Of a DNA stretch of 14,110 bases, positions 6,998 to 14,110 are shown in pieces. The stretch covers positions 1-14,110 of the forward strand of contig JABDJZ010000196.1 in NCBI GenBank assembly GCA_013003255.1, given 5' to 3'. The notes under the pieces are model-generated. The model was not told the origin of the DNA, ran no database searches, and saw only the letters and a list, made by a program, of their open reading frames with translations. The position numbers and the translations under genes were made by a program. This stretch comes from Rhodothermales bacterium. Lineage in GTDB: Bacteria; Bacteroidota; Rhodothermia; Rhodothermales; UBA10348. Numbering within the stretch: position 1 is the first letter of the stretch; every line of letters begins with the position of its first letter.

Positions 6998-8962
6998 CTA
7001 CCGACGCACTACGGTGCGAACACTCACCCCGGCATCGCCCGAAACCCGGATCACGTAAAGCCCGCTGGCCACCCGCGAGAGATCAATCAACTCGCGTGCA
7101 CCGGCATTCGGAACGACCTCGATCCGCCGGCCGAGCAGATCAGAAACTTCGACAGTTTGTCCCTCGGCGCCCTCCAGCGTCAGCTGGTCGGTCACTGGAT
7201 TGGGATGTACCTGGAGTTCGGGGCGGGACGGCAGAGTCTCGCTGCCGGTCGAGGTCAGCGCGAACTCAAAACGGTCGAGCGTAAAGGGATTTGCACGCAG
7301 CACAGTGGCTCGAAATATCTGGGTGCCTGCGGCCAGGTCCACACCCGCGGTGACCGCCTGTGTGGTCTGGGTGCTGTTCGTACGGGGTACTACCAGGACA
7401 GGGCCGTTCTTTCCGTTAAACGAAGCGCGCAGCAGTCCACCGCCGTCGGTAGACGCCACGTGAGCGGTCAGATCATACGATCCGGCGGTCGCGACGTCGA
7501 TGGTGTATTCGAGCCACTCCCGGGTCTCGATCCCGGTGACCTGCCAGCCGCCGCTGTTCCGAGGTTCAAGATCTACGCCGTCGAAGCGGTATCCACCTGG
7601 CGTGTTGGTGGCGTCGGCATCGTGGTAGGTCAGCCCCTCACCGCCCTCGTCGTAATCCTCGGCCTCGATAACACCCGGTACTGCAAAGGGGACGCCGTGG
7701 ATTGGGTACCGACTGATTGCAGGTGTGGTGATTCGGAACGTGGGTCCAACGCGGTCTTCTCCCGATGCGCTTCCGGCGATGACGCGGTAATCGTACGTGG
7801 CGGCTTCCTCAACGCTCGCATCAAGGAATTCGCGGCTCGCCGACGATACACGGCCTATTTCGGCCCAGGGGCCGCCCGGACGTCGACGCTCAATTCGTAT
7901 GGCCGCCCCAAGGTCTGACCGGTTGGTCCACGTCACGGCTGCGGCACTCCCGAACCGTATCTCGGCGGATGTCCCTGTCGGGCCGTCCGGGTATGCCCCG
8001 ATGAGTACGTCTCGCACCTCCGGCCACGTTCTATCCTCTCGCTCATAGATCCTGAACCAGCCACCGTCGTCCCAGACCTGAAACGGAAGGCCCGCGTCCA
8101 CCAGTTCCTCTACGTAGGCGCTGAAGTATCGCATGCGCGAGTTGAAATCGGCTTCCAGAACCGCGCCCCACTCACTCACCATCACTGGAATGCCATTGTC
8201 CTGCCACCACTGCCGCGCGGCCTGGATCTTGCCCCGCATTGCCCGGCGATCGGAGTCTGATCCCCACGTGCCTTGGGCAAGCCCGGCGAAATCCCACGGG
8301 TCGTAGGAATGGTAGTATGCCATGAGGTAGTCATCCTGGGGAATCTCAGCCGTGATCATCTGCTCAAAGTTGGCCCACTCATGGCCGGAATAGATCACGA
8401 TGCGCGTGGGATTGGTCTGGCGAATGATCCCGAGCACGCGCGCGTTGAGATCGTCAATCTGCTCCTGGGTTAGGCCTTTGGGCTCATTGATTATCTCGAA
8501 GAACAGCCGGTCGGAATGGTCTCTGAATCTCTCCGAGACCTGAACCCAAATGCTGTCAAACCGAGCCCTGAGCCCCGGATCGGCGTAGCCGGTCTTGATC
8601 CAGTCGTCGTGGTGGGCGTTGATGATGACATACAAGTCGGCAGCCAGCGCCCAGTCGACCACCTGTTCCACCCGATTCATCCAGCTTTCCTGGACCGCAT
8701 ACGGCGGTGCGTCGTCGGTGTGCTCGTCCCACCGCACTGGAATACGTACCGTCGCAAACCCCGTGTCCCGGTAATCGCCGAAATAGTATTCCTGAGCGGG
8801 ACCGTTATTATTCCATACACCCTCCTGGGGTGCCTCCAGCGTGTTACCGAGGTTTATTCCGCGCCCCATGGACGCCGCAGCCTGTTCCGGGGTAATCTGG
8901 GCGACTACGGTCCCGGAAGAGATGATCACACTCGCGAAAAGGAAGAGTAGGGCTCGCACCAT
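6998..8962 (-). CDS. GH5 endo-beta-glucanase with FnIII-like, CBM6 and T9SS sorting domains
   Basis: This 654-aa exported enzyme is predicted to cut beta-1,4-glucan or a related backbone outside the cell. It has a signal peptide at 1-21 or 22 (hydrophobic 4-20, VVAQ). The GH5 TIM barrel spans about 26-325: RGINLGNTLEA (34-44), VRIPVRW (72-78), NAHHDDW (115-121), the acid/base Glu160 in FEIINEP and the nucleophile Glu264 in VSEWGA. A fibronectin-III-like domain (about 328-412) is followed by a CBM6-type carbohydrate-binding domain (about 425-570; VIEAEDYDEGGEG, REWLEYTIDV, LDRFEF). The type A T9SS tail covers 580-654 (HPNPV, VSDLLGRRI, VASGLYVIRV). I cannot assign a GH5 subfamily, so cellulase, mannanase or xyloglucanase remain possible. 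The ATG is 1 bp after the stop of the upstream GH10 gene (TGA-C-ATG), so the two are co-transcribed and probably translationally coupled. Confidence 0.94.
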   Translation of the reverse strand: MVRALLFLFASVIISSGTVVAQITPEQAAASMGRGINLGNTLEAPQEGVWNNNGPAQEYYFGDYRDTGFATVRIPVRWDEHTDDAPPYAVQESWMNRVEQVVDWALAADLYVIINAHHDDWIKTGYADPGLRARFDSIWVQVSERFRDHSDRLFFEIINEPKGLTQEQIDDLNARVLGIIRQTNPTRIVIYSGHEWANFEQMITAEIPQDDYLMAYYHSYDPWDFAGLAQGTWGSDSDRRAMRGKIQAARQWWQDNGIPVMVSEWGAVLEADFNSRMRYFSAYVEELVDAGLPFQVWDDGGWFRIYEREDRTWPEVRDVLIGAYPDGPTGTSAEIRFGSAAAVTWTNRSDLGAAIRIERRRPGGPWAEIGRVSSASREFLDASVEEAATYDYRVIAGSASGEDRVGPTFRITTPAISRYPIHGVPFAVPGVIEAEDYDEGGEGLTYHDADATNTPGGYRFDGVDLEPRNSGGWQVTGIETREWLEYTIDVATAGSYDLTAHVASTDGGGLLRASFNGKNGPVLVVPRTNSTQTTQAVTAGVDLAAGTQIFRATVLRANPFTLDRFEFALTSTGSETLPSRPELQVHPNPVTDQLTLEGAEGQTVEVSDLLGRRIEVVPNAGARELIDLSRVASGLYVIRVSGDAGVSVRTVVRR

Positions 8963-8963
8963 G

Positions 8964-10010
8964 TCAGTTCATCAGGGTCTGCTGCATCACCTGATAGGCG
9001 AGCTTGGGTTGATAGTCCTCGTCGAACGGGAGCGCCGCACCGAAGCCCTGAAAGAATGACGGGACCCATGAGTGCCGGTCAGTAAATCCCCAAAAGACCA
9101 GCGACGTGCAGGAGGGCTCGCTAAGGCAGAGTTGCAGAACATCATTGTAGACCTGCGCCTGTGCGACCAGTCCGTTCTCGGTCGCCGGCTCGGGAATTCG
9201 CACGTCCATCTCGGTGATGTGTACCTCCAACCCCAGCGCCGCAAGTCGCCGAATGTTGCTCCGGACGGCGTCCATGGACGGTGGATTCGATGCCGTCACG
9301 TGCATCTGGAGGCCGACGCCGTGTAGGGGGGTCCCGGTGCTGAGCAGTTCCTGCACCAGGGCGTAAACGGCGTCGGACTTGGCACCCAACCCTTCCGCCC
9401 CATAGTCATTGTAGAACAGCTTCGCGTCCGGGTCCGCGGCGTGAGCGAACTCGAACGCCATCTGCAGATACTCCGGACCGATCACCTCATTGAACAGCGT
9501 GGGGCGTCGCCTGGCGTCATCTCCGACAGCCTCGTTCACCACATCCCAGTGAGCGATCCGGCCTCTGTATCGCGTCACCACCGCACCAATGTGCTCCTGG
9601 AGAATGGCGATGAGTTCCTGCCTTCCCCAGTTAGCCGACTCGACCCACGAGGGCAGCGACTGATGCCAGACGAGGGCGTGTCCCCGGACCGTCATTTCGT
9701 TGCTTTCAGCGAAGTCCATCAGCGCATCCGAGTTGTCCCAGGAAAACGTCTGCGGAGTCGGCCGAAGGGGACCCATTTTCATGACGTTCTCAGCCGTAAG
9801 CATGCTGAACTCCGTTCCCAACACCTCTCGGTAGGCAGGGTCTGAGGCCAAGGGGCCTGCCGCAACAGCAGCACCGATGTGGAGTCCCTTGGCTGTGGCC
9901 AGGGCGCGGAGCGTGGTTTCAGCGGGAGCGTCGTCAATCTCTTCGGACATGGAGGATCCGGAGTCGCACCCTACCAGGGCCAGCGAGAGCAGAAGCAGGA
10001 ATCGGGTCAT
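8964..10010 (-). CDS. GH10 endo-1,4-beta-xylanase, lipoprotein
   Basis: The 348-aa protein is a single-domain family 10 xylanase that cleaves xylan with retention of configuration. The ATG at 10010 gives MTRFLLLLSLALVGC, a lipoprotein signal peptide with Cys15 as the lipidated residue. The frame stays open to 10310, but that extension crosses the divergent promoter and has no family similarity. GH10 landmarks are LTAENVMKMG (71-80), GHALVWHQSLPSWV (110-123), the acid/base Glu160 in WDVVNEAVGD, KLFYNDYGAEG (197-207), GVGLQMHV (231-238), the nucleophile Glu267 in HITEMDVRIP and FWGFTDRHSW (306-315). The length is normal for a lone catalytic domain. It is the first gene of a two-gene operon with the GH5 enzyme and lies head to head with a second GH10 gene. 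It probably acts at the outer membrane or in the periplasm. Confidence 0.96.
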   Translation of the reverse strand: MTRFLLLLSLALVGCDSGSSMSEEIDDAPAETTLRALATAKGLHIGAAVAAGPLASDPAYREVLGTEFSMLTAENVMKMGPLRPTPQTFSWDNSDALMDFAESNEMTVRGHALVWHQSLPSWVESANWGRQELIAILQEHIGAVVTRYRGRIAHWDVVNEAVGDDARRRPTLFNEVIGPEYLQMAFEFAHAADPDAKLFYNDYGAEGLGAKSDAVYALVQELLSTGTPLHGVGLQMHVTASNPPSMDAVRSNIRRLAALGLEVHITEMDVRIPEPATENGLVAQAQVYNDVLQLCLSEPSCTSLVFWGFTDRHSWVPSFFQGFGAALPFDEDYQPKLAYQVMQQTLMN

Positions 10011-10080
10011 TCGTCGTTGGAATTTGGACTCGTAGGCGGGCCAAGGAAACTCCGGGGAGGCCCCGTCTTCGCTCCCGGGA

Positions 10081-10114
10081 TTGTCGTCAACACATCCCTT
10101 CTCTAATATAATTG
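10081..10114 (+). promoter_or_regulatory. Promoter in the divergent GH10/GH10 intergenic region
   Basis: TATAAT (10107-10112), extended as TATAATTG, is close to the Bacteroidota -7 element TAnnTTTG. TTG at 10081-10083 could be the -33 element, though the spacing is long. On the other strand the same AT-rich core reads TATATTAG (10103-10110), one mismatch from the same element, and could serve the divergent xylanase. The whole gap is 185 bp (10011-10195). Confidence 0.5.
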
Positions 10115-10120
10115 CCCTCT

Positions 10121-10132
10121 GAAAACGTTTTC
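10121..10132. promoter_or_regulatory. Perfect palindrome GAAAACGTTTTC, likely LacI-family operator
   Basis: This 12-bp perfect dyad with a central CG fits the LacI/GalR-family operator pattern (compare cre and PurR sites). It starts 8 bp after the TATAAT box, so it would cover the transcription start of the plus-strand xylanase. It also lies just upstream of the minus-strand promoter candidate. A sugar-responsive LacI-type repressor could therefore control all three xylan/glucan genes. The regulator gene is not in the window. Confidence 0.6.
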
Positions 10133-10195
10133 GTTGGTGTCCGCATCGATTGTGTGAAGCCGCGAAATCCCAGGACCAATCAGCACGCTGATCCC

Positions 10196-11320
10196 ATGAA
10201 AGGCATACCCTCCCTCGTTGCACTCGCCTCTCTGCTGGTGCTGACCGCCTGCTCGAGCGGGCCAGTCGAAAAGGGCCCCGCCTCGCTCGCCAATGCGTTC
10301 GATGGGGCATTCCTGGTAGGCGGCGCCTTGGGCGCTCACGTGTTTAACGGCGAGTCTCCGCTGGATTCGGCGCTCGCGGCGACCCACTTCAACACAATCA
10401 CCGCCGAGAACGTCCTGAAGTGGGGTCCGGTGCATCCCGAGGCTGGCCGATACGATTTTGAGCCCGCCGATCAGTTCGTTGCCTTCGGCGAGGCCCACGA
10501 CCAGTTCATCGTGGGCCACACCCTGGTCTGGCACAGCCAGACTCCGGCCTGGGTTTTCGAGGACGACGACGGAAATCCGCTCGACCGGGAAGCCCTGCTG
10601 GCTCGGATGAAGGACCACATCGAGACCGTTGCCGGCCGCTACCGAGGTCGAATCGACGCCTGGGACGTGGTGAATGAGGCCCTGAACGACGATGGATCCC
10701 TTCGGCAGACGCCGTGGCTGCGCATCATCGGCGAAGACTATCTGGTCAAGGCGTTTGAGTATGCCGAGGCCGCCGCTCCGGACGCAGAGCTTTACTACAA
10801 CGACTACTCAATGACCAATCCGGCCAAGCGAGCCGGCGCGATGCGTCTTGTACGCTCCCTTCAGGAGGCGGGCGTACGGATCGACGGAGTAGGCGCGCAG
10901 GGACACTACACCCTCGAAACCCCAACGGCTGGTGCGGTCGATTCAAGCATAACCGATCTTGCCTCACTGGGCATAAAGGTGATGATCACTGAACTGGACG
11001 CGGACGTGCTCCCCCGCAGCAACAGCGGGGCGGAGATTTCCCAGATTCAGGAGTACTACCCTGAGCTGAATCCGTACACGGACGGCCTCACCGATGAGGC
11101 CGCGGCGCGCCTGGCTGATCGCTACCGGGAATTCTTTGAGATCTACGTACGACATGCGGACAAGGTCGATCGAGTGACCTTCTGGGGCGTCTCCGATGGA
11201 GGCTCCTGGCTCAACTATTGGCCAGTCCGCGGCAGAACCAACCACGCGCTGCTGTTCGATCGGGACGGGCAACCCAAGCGGGCCTTCGAGGCGGTGATGG
11301 GGACCGCGTCAGTCCGGTAG
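10196..11320 (+). CDS. GH10 endo-1,4-beta-xylanase, lipoprotein (second paralogue)
   Basis: The 374-aa protein is a second single-domain family 10 xylanase. The ATG at 10196 gives MKGIPSLVALASLLVLTACSS, a lipoprotein signal with Cys19. An in-frame extension to 10112 would include the operator and is rejected. Landmarks are ITAENVLKWG (68-77), GHTLVWHSQTPAWVF (107-121), the acid/base Glu161 in WDVVNEALND, ELYYNDYS (198-205), GVGAQGHY (231-238), the nucleophile Glu266 in MITELDADVL and FWGVSDGGSWLNYWP (329-343). It clearly differs from the divergent GH10 paralogue, with a longer segment between the nucleophile and the last strand, so the two may prefer different xylan decorations. The predicted leader carries the GAAAACGTTTTC operator. 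The gene converges on the SGNH gene with only 3 bp between their stops. Confidence 0.96.
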   Translation: MKGIPSLVALASLLVLTACSSGPVEKGPASLANAFDGAFLVGGALGAHVFNGESPLDSALAATHFNTITAENVLKWGPVHPEAGRYDFEPADQFVAFGEAHDQFIVGHTLVWHSQTPAWVFEDDDGNPLDREALLARMKDHIETVAGRYRGRIDAWDVVNEALNDDGSLRQTPWLRIIGEDYLVKAFEYAEAAAPDAELYYNDYSMTNPAKRAGAMRLVRSLQEAGVRIDGVGAQGHYTLETPTAGAVDSSITDLASLGIKVMITELDADVLPRSNSGAEISQIQEYYPELNPYTDGLTDEAAARLADRYREFFEIYVRHADKVDRVTFWGVSDGGSWLNYWPVRGRTNHALLFDRDGQPKRAFEAVMGTASVR

Positions 11321-11323
11321 AAG

Positions 11324-13276
11324 TCAATTCGTCGGCCTCGGCAAGCCGGCTCTTGAGCGTGCCTGCTCCAGCAGCCGATCTGCAGATGGATAGTCCGGGT
11401 CACGAACAATCAGCTCTTCAGCGATGCGGGCAGCCTCTTCCGGCTGCCCAGTGCTCAGCAGCGCCAGCGCGAGATCATACAGGACACCTGGCGATGAGTC
11501 GGGCATGGCCCGCGCAGATCGAAGCGTCCCCACAGATTCTTCCGCACGCCCGGTTCGGAGTTGCATCTGCCCCACCATCCTTCGAGTGGCTGAGCTCGGA
11601 CTTATTCGGTCTGCCTCCTGATACACCAGGAGTGCCTGACTCAGCGCGCCTGCGCCGCGTAGCAGGTCAGCGGTCACAACGTGGATCTCACGACTATAGG
11701 GGTACTCCTGAATGAGCGCCAGTCCGATCTGCAGGGCCTGAGCCGTCCGCCCGCTCTCGGTGTGCCAAGCCCCAAGCTCAGACATAGCCTGCGACCACGA
11801 CCTGCGACCGGCAATCACGTCGTCGGCCAGTTGCGCTACCATACCTTCTGGTGGCAGCGTGTCGGGCGGGGAGACGTTTGTCGTATCGAACGGCCAGCGA
11901 GAAGTCAACCGACGAACGTGGACGGCCGCCAGGAGGGTGTCCAGCTCCGTAACGAGGACTTCCCGTCGGGCCGCGGCAGCCGGAATTCGCGCGGTCCAGG
12001 GCTCTGGCAAGGCCGCCGCCTCCAATGCTCCATAGAAGGCGTCCGCAAGAACAAAGTAGCCGTCCACGTTGGGATGCAGGTGTTCGAGGAACAGCGACGC
12101 GCCAGGGATCGCATCGGGCGATGCGGCCGCGATCGCCGCCCGGGCGTCTACCAGGGCCGCGCCGCACTGCCCTGCCACACGTCGGATGACGTCATTGATC
12201 TCGGAGGGAGCTCTGAACGGGAGTCCGTCCCGGTCGCGCGCCGCCGCATACCCTGCGGCGGCTTCAGTCATTCGTCCGGCGTGATCCTCGAGTCGAGCCA
12301 GATCGAATCGAACGCCGGCCGCGCTCGGGTCCCTGGCAATCAATTCAGCCAGCAGGATCGAGGAGCGAGCAGAATCTCCGACTGCCGCAGCTTCTCTTGC
12401 TGCGCCAACGTCCTCTCTCCATTCGGCTACAGGCGTTTCGTGGGGGCCCGGATCAAATGGTGCCTGGTCACGCTCGTTGGAGGCCACGGTCGCCAGAAAG
12501 ACGGGTATGGCAGCCTCCCGGTACCCACAGGTCAGCCGCGTCAGGTTATCCTCGAACTGCCGGAGAGCGTCCTGGTAGACCTTGGACCCAAAGCGGACGC
12601 GCTGCCCCGCCGCCAGGACCCCCATTAAAGATTGGTCCGGGCTCGTCGTAGCCCCTTCGGCCCGCATCCCGGCCCACAGGCTTGACAAAGCCCCCACAAT
12701 TCGAAACCGTTTCAGGGTGAGGTAGAGTCGGGTCGCAACCCTGCCCTGCGTGGAGGCGGCTCCAAACACGCCGAAGAACTCGTTATGCCCGGCATACACG
12801 AGGACCGCGTCAGGTTCAATCTCCCGGATGTCATCGGCCAGGTCCACCAATGTCCAGGAGCTGACCGCATCGATTCCGGTATTGATGACCTCGACGCGGC
12901 GATCGGGAAACGTCCGCGTCAACCGTTGCTCCAGCATGCGGGGGAATGTGCCCGTCCGGCCGTATGGGAAACCGGCTGCGGAACTCCCTCCCTGCACCAC
13001 CAGGCGGAACTCGCGCTCGGGCTTCGCCGCCCGGAACGCGTCGTGGGGCGGCCCGGGGACGACGGGACCGGTGAAGTAGCGGTGGCCCACATTAGGGTTA
13101 GGAGTCAGGTAACCCTCAGCCCCTTCGACAGGGACAAACAAAGGCTCGACGTCAAAGGCACCGGCCAGACGAAGCCCCAGTTCTACTACGGCCAATAGGA
13201 CGACCGGTAGGAGCCACATCCCCACCAGAAAGGCGTTCCGCTTGGACCTCGTCGGTTGTTCGCCGGGCCCGGTCAT
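11324..13276 (-). CDS. Membrane-anchored SGNH/GDSL hydrolase with TPR repeats
   Basis: The 650-aa protein has one N-terminal membrane segment (about 14-37) and an SGNH hydrolase fold acting outside the inner membrane. Block I is VVQGGSSAAGFPYG (93-106), with Ser98 the likely nucleophile. Block II is Gly134 in INTGIDAVSS and block III is Asn165 in VYAGHNEFFG. Block V is LEHLHPNVDGYF (397-408), with His401 and Glu398 in place of the usual Asp. A helical TPR-like insertion (about 285-352) sits between blocks III and V. Residues 435-645 contain several TPR units (for example ALQIGLALIQEYP, EESVGTLRSA, GQPEEAARIAEELIVRDPDYP). The substrate is unknown; ester removal from a glycan or lipid is only a family-level guess. 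The start ATG overlaps the stop of the upstream parvulin-like gene (ATGA, 13273-13276), indicating translational coupling. Confidence 0.87.
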   Translation of the reverse strand: MTGPGEQPTRSKRNAFLVGMWLLPVVLLAVVELGLRLAGAFDVEPLFVPVEGAEGYLTPNPNVGHRYFTGPVVPGPPHDAFRAAKPEREFRLVVQGGSSAAGFPYGRTGTFPRMLEQRLTRTFPDRRVEVINTGIDAVSSWTLVDLADDIREIEPDAVLVYAGHNEFFGVFGAASTQGRVATRLYLTLKRFRIVGALSSLWAGMRAEGATTSPDQSLMGVLAAGQRVRFGSKVYQDALRQFEDNLTRLTCGYREAAIPVFLATVASNERDQAPFDPGPHETPVAEWREDVGAAREAAAVGDSARSSILLAELIARDPSAAGVRFDLARLEDHAGRMTEAAAGYAAARDRDGLPFRAPSEINDVIRRVAGQCGAALVDARAAIAAASPDAIPGASLFLEHLHPNVDGYFVLADAFYGALEAAALPEPWTARIPAAAARREVLVTELDTLLAAVHVRRLTSRWPFDTTNVSPPDTLPPEGMVAQLADDVIAGRRSWSQAMSELGAWHTESGRTAQALQIGLALIQEYPYSREIHVVTADLLRGAGALSQALLVYQEADRISPSSATRRMVGQMQLRTGRAEESVGTLRSARAMPDSSPGVLYDLALALLSTGQPEEAARIAEELIVRDPDYPSADRLLEQARSRAGLPRPTN

Positions 13277-14037
13277 CGCGGCCGAAGGTTGCGATCAAAC
13301 AGGTCCTCATCCACGCGAATCCGCACGGCGGCCCTCAGGCTGTCCGTGAGTTGCTCTTCCGGAAGAACCCTTCGAAGTACCGATTCGATCTCTGATCGCG
13401 CTTCTTCAAGTGTCCGTCGTGTTATGTGTCGCTCGCGAACCTCGGCCACAACACAGGAGCCGTCCGCCAGACAGACCACCATGGGTTCACCCAACGGGAG
13501 GCGCCTGAGATGTCCCTCGGTTCGCCCAGCCAAGAGGTCTCCAGCCTCGACGAACGTGTAGTTGGGGAAGGACTCCGGCGCACGTCCGTCCTCAATCGTC
13601 GCGAGGGCCGCACTGGCCTCGGAATAGTCCGCAAACGGAATCACCCACCAGTCTCCGGTGGCCTCCAGGATGCGCCCGTAGCCAAGGCGGTCAAATGCCT
13701 CTTGCACCTCCGCATCGGTGGGCTCCACTCCGCCGCGATCACGCAGATGGTCCTTCATCCGATTGGCCAGGTAGCGATCCGCCCCAAAATCGATGGCCTC
13801 GATCGCGTACGGGTCGTCATCCAGGCCAGCGTCAGCGCCCAGTTGTCCAAGAACTTCATTGCGAAGCGCTCGACCCACGGCGGCAGCGGGCGCATCCCGC
13901 ACCTCATCGTAGGCGATCTCGGGCACCCAGCGATAGAAATCCGCCGCGGTGAACGTGACGTCCCGCCCCCGCCACGCGTACACGAGCAACGGCGTATCTG
14001 GTCGCAAACGACTCTGAATCTGCTCGAACTCGGCCAC
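13273..14037 (-). CDS. Parvulin/SurA-like peptidyl-prolyl isomerase family protein (N-terminus uncertain)
   Basis: About 254 residues are readable. The pattern resembles periplasmic SurA/PpiC-type foldases. An opening strand-turn (LLVYAWRGRDVTFTAADFYRW, residues 17-37, counting from the GTG at 14037) leads into a helical SurA_N-like region with PTDAEVQEAFDRLGYGRI. A diverged parvulin-like stretch follows (about 126-210; WWVIPFADYSEASAALATIEDG), then the usual closing helix and tail (LEEARSEIESVLRR ... AAVRIRVDEDLFDRNL). No signal peptide is present, so the true N-terminus is missing. The GTG at 14037 lies in the 76-bp inverted copy at the window end, and the upstream open codons there are just the antisense of this gene's own 13483-13558 region. 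Reliable coding begins at about 14034. The gene is coupled to the SGNH gene downstream. The family call is by pattern only. Confidence 0.62.
   Translation of the reverse strand: MAEFEQIQSRLRPDTPLLVYAWRGRDVTFTAADFYRWVPEIAYDEVRDAPAAAVGRALRNEVLGQLGADAGLDDDPYAIEAIDFGADRYLANRMKDHLRDRGGVEPTDAEVQEAFDRLGYGRILEATGDWWVIPFADYSEASAALATIEDGRAPESFPNYTFVEAGDLLAGRTEGHLRRLPLGEPMVVCLADGSCVVAEVRERHITRRTLEEARSEIESVLRRVLPEEQLTDSLRAAVRIRVDEDLFDRNLRPR
13483..13558 (+). repeat. Left arm of an exact 76-bp inverted repeat
   Basis: The arm begins GGGTTCACCC and ends GACGAACGTG. It is identical, base for base, to the reverse complement of 14035-14110. It lies inside the parvulin-like coding sequence, where it encodes the stretch after residue 159. 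The match stops at 13558: the next bases (TAGT) differ from those beyond the other arm. Confidence 0.97.
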
Positions 14038-14110
14038 GTTCGTCGAGGCTGGAGACCTCTTGGCTGGGCGAACCGAGGGACATCTCAGGCGCCTCCCGTT
14101 GGGTGAACCC
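14035..14110 (-). repeat. Right arm of the exact 76-bp inverted repeat, at the window end
   Basis: This is the reverse complement of 13483-13558 with no mismatch over all 76 bases, running to the last base of the window. The 476 bp between the arms would form the loop. The copy may continue beyond the window. It may be a genuine inverted duplication or an assembly or library fold-back. Confidence 0.97.

Noticed and set aside
10053..10065. CGGGG-AGG-CCCCG hairpin in the leader of the minus-strand xylanase
   Set aside because: A five-pair stem with a 3-nt loop is common by chance at this GC content, and there is no T-run or riboswitch-like context.
10011..10310. 100-codon upstream extension of the minus-strand GH10 xylanase
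   Set aside because: It would cover the divergent promoter, the operator and the start of the other xylanase gene. The ATG at 10010 gives a clean lipoprotein signal peptide.
11681..12628. 315-codon open frame on the plus strand inside the SGNH gene
   Set aside because: It is antisense to a well-supported coding sequence, has no recognisable motif and has an Arg/Gly/Pro-rich composition typical of GC-rich shadow frames. Similar shadows at 4495-5028, 5107-5673, 7157-7918 and 9441-9845 were dropped for the same reason.
14038..14110. Upstream continuation of the parvulin-like reading frame to the window end
   Set aside because: These codons are the exact antisense of the gene's own 13483-13558 segment, so they are not a believable N-terminus.

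Overview
The window looks like chromosomal DNA of a GC-rich member of the Rhodothermota/Bacteroidota group. The best clue is two proteins ending in type A type IX secretion (T9SS) sorting domains: one has the NYPNPFNPATTIEF...DVLGRRV...ASGLYLYRIEAG pattern usual in Rhodothermales, Balneolota and relatives, the other a shorter HPNPV...DLLGRRI...ASGLYVIRV form. Clear Shine-Dalgarno sites are scarce and genes are densely packed, which fits. A marine or halophilic Rhodothermales-like source is inference. No rRNA, tRNA, CRISPR array, transposase or phage gene was seen.

Layout, left to right. (1) 1-2703 (+): 3' part of a secreted modular surface protein (Ig-like piece, IPT/TIG, YVTN-type beta-propeller containing an unusual run of 20-residue half-blade repeats, Ca-binding-like Asp loop, helical region, T9SS tail), closed by a strong intrinsic terminator. 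(2) mscL (+), with a C-terminal zinc ribbon, converges on and overlaps by 4 bp a cytoplasmic 890-aa GH63/MGH1-type glucosidase (-). (3) A lone AbiEii-like nucleotidyltransferase (+). (4) A plant-polysaccharide block at 6998-11320: a GH10 xylanase lipoprotein and a GH5-FnIII-CBM6-T9SS endoglucanase form a two-gene minus-strand operon (1-bp gap), divergent from a second GH10 xylanase lipoprotein. The 185-bp divergent region holds a perfect GAAAACGTTTTC palindrome of LacI-family operator type next to a TATAAT box. (5) A minus-strand pair overlapping by ATGA: a parvulin/SurA-like protein followed by a membrane-anchored SGNH hydrolase with TPR repeats.

The GH10/GH10/GH5 set would act together: two xylanases tethered by lipid and one T9SS-exported beta-glucanase with a carbohydrate-binding module, probably controlled through the shared operator. 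No SusC/SusD pair or sugar transporter lies inside the window.

The last 76 bases are an exact inverted copy of 13483-13558. This is either a real inverted duplication or an assembly fold-back at a contig end. In either case the sequence upstream of the parvulin-like gene should not be trusted as its N-terminus.
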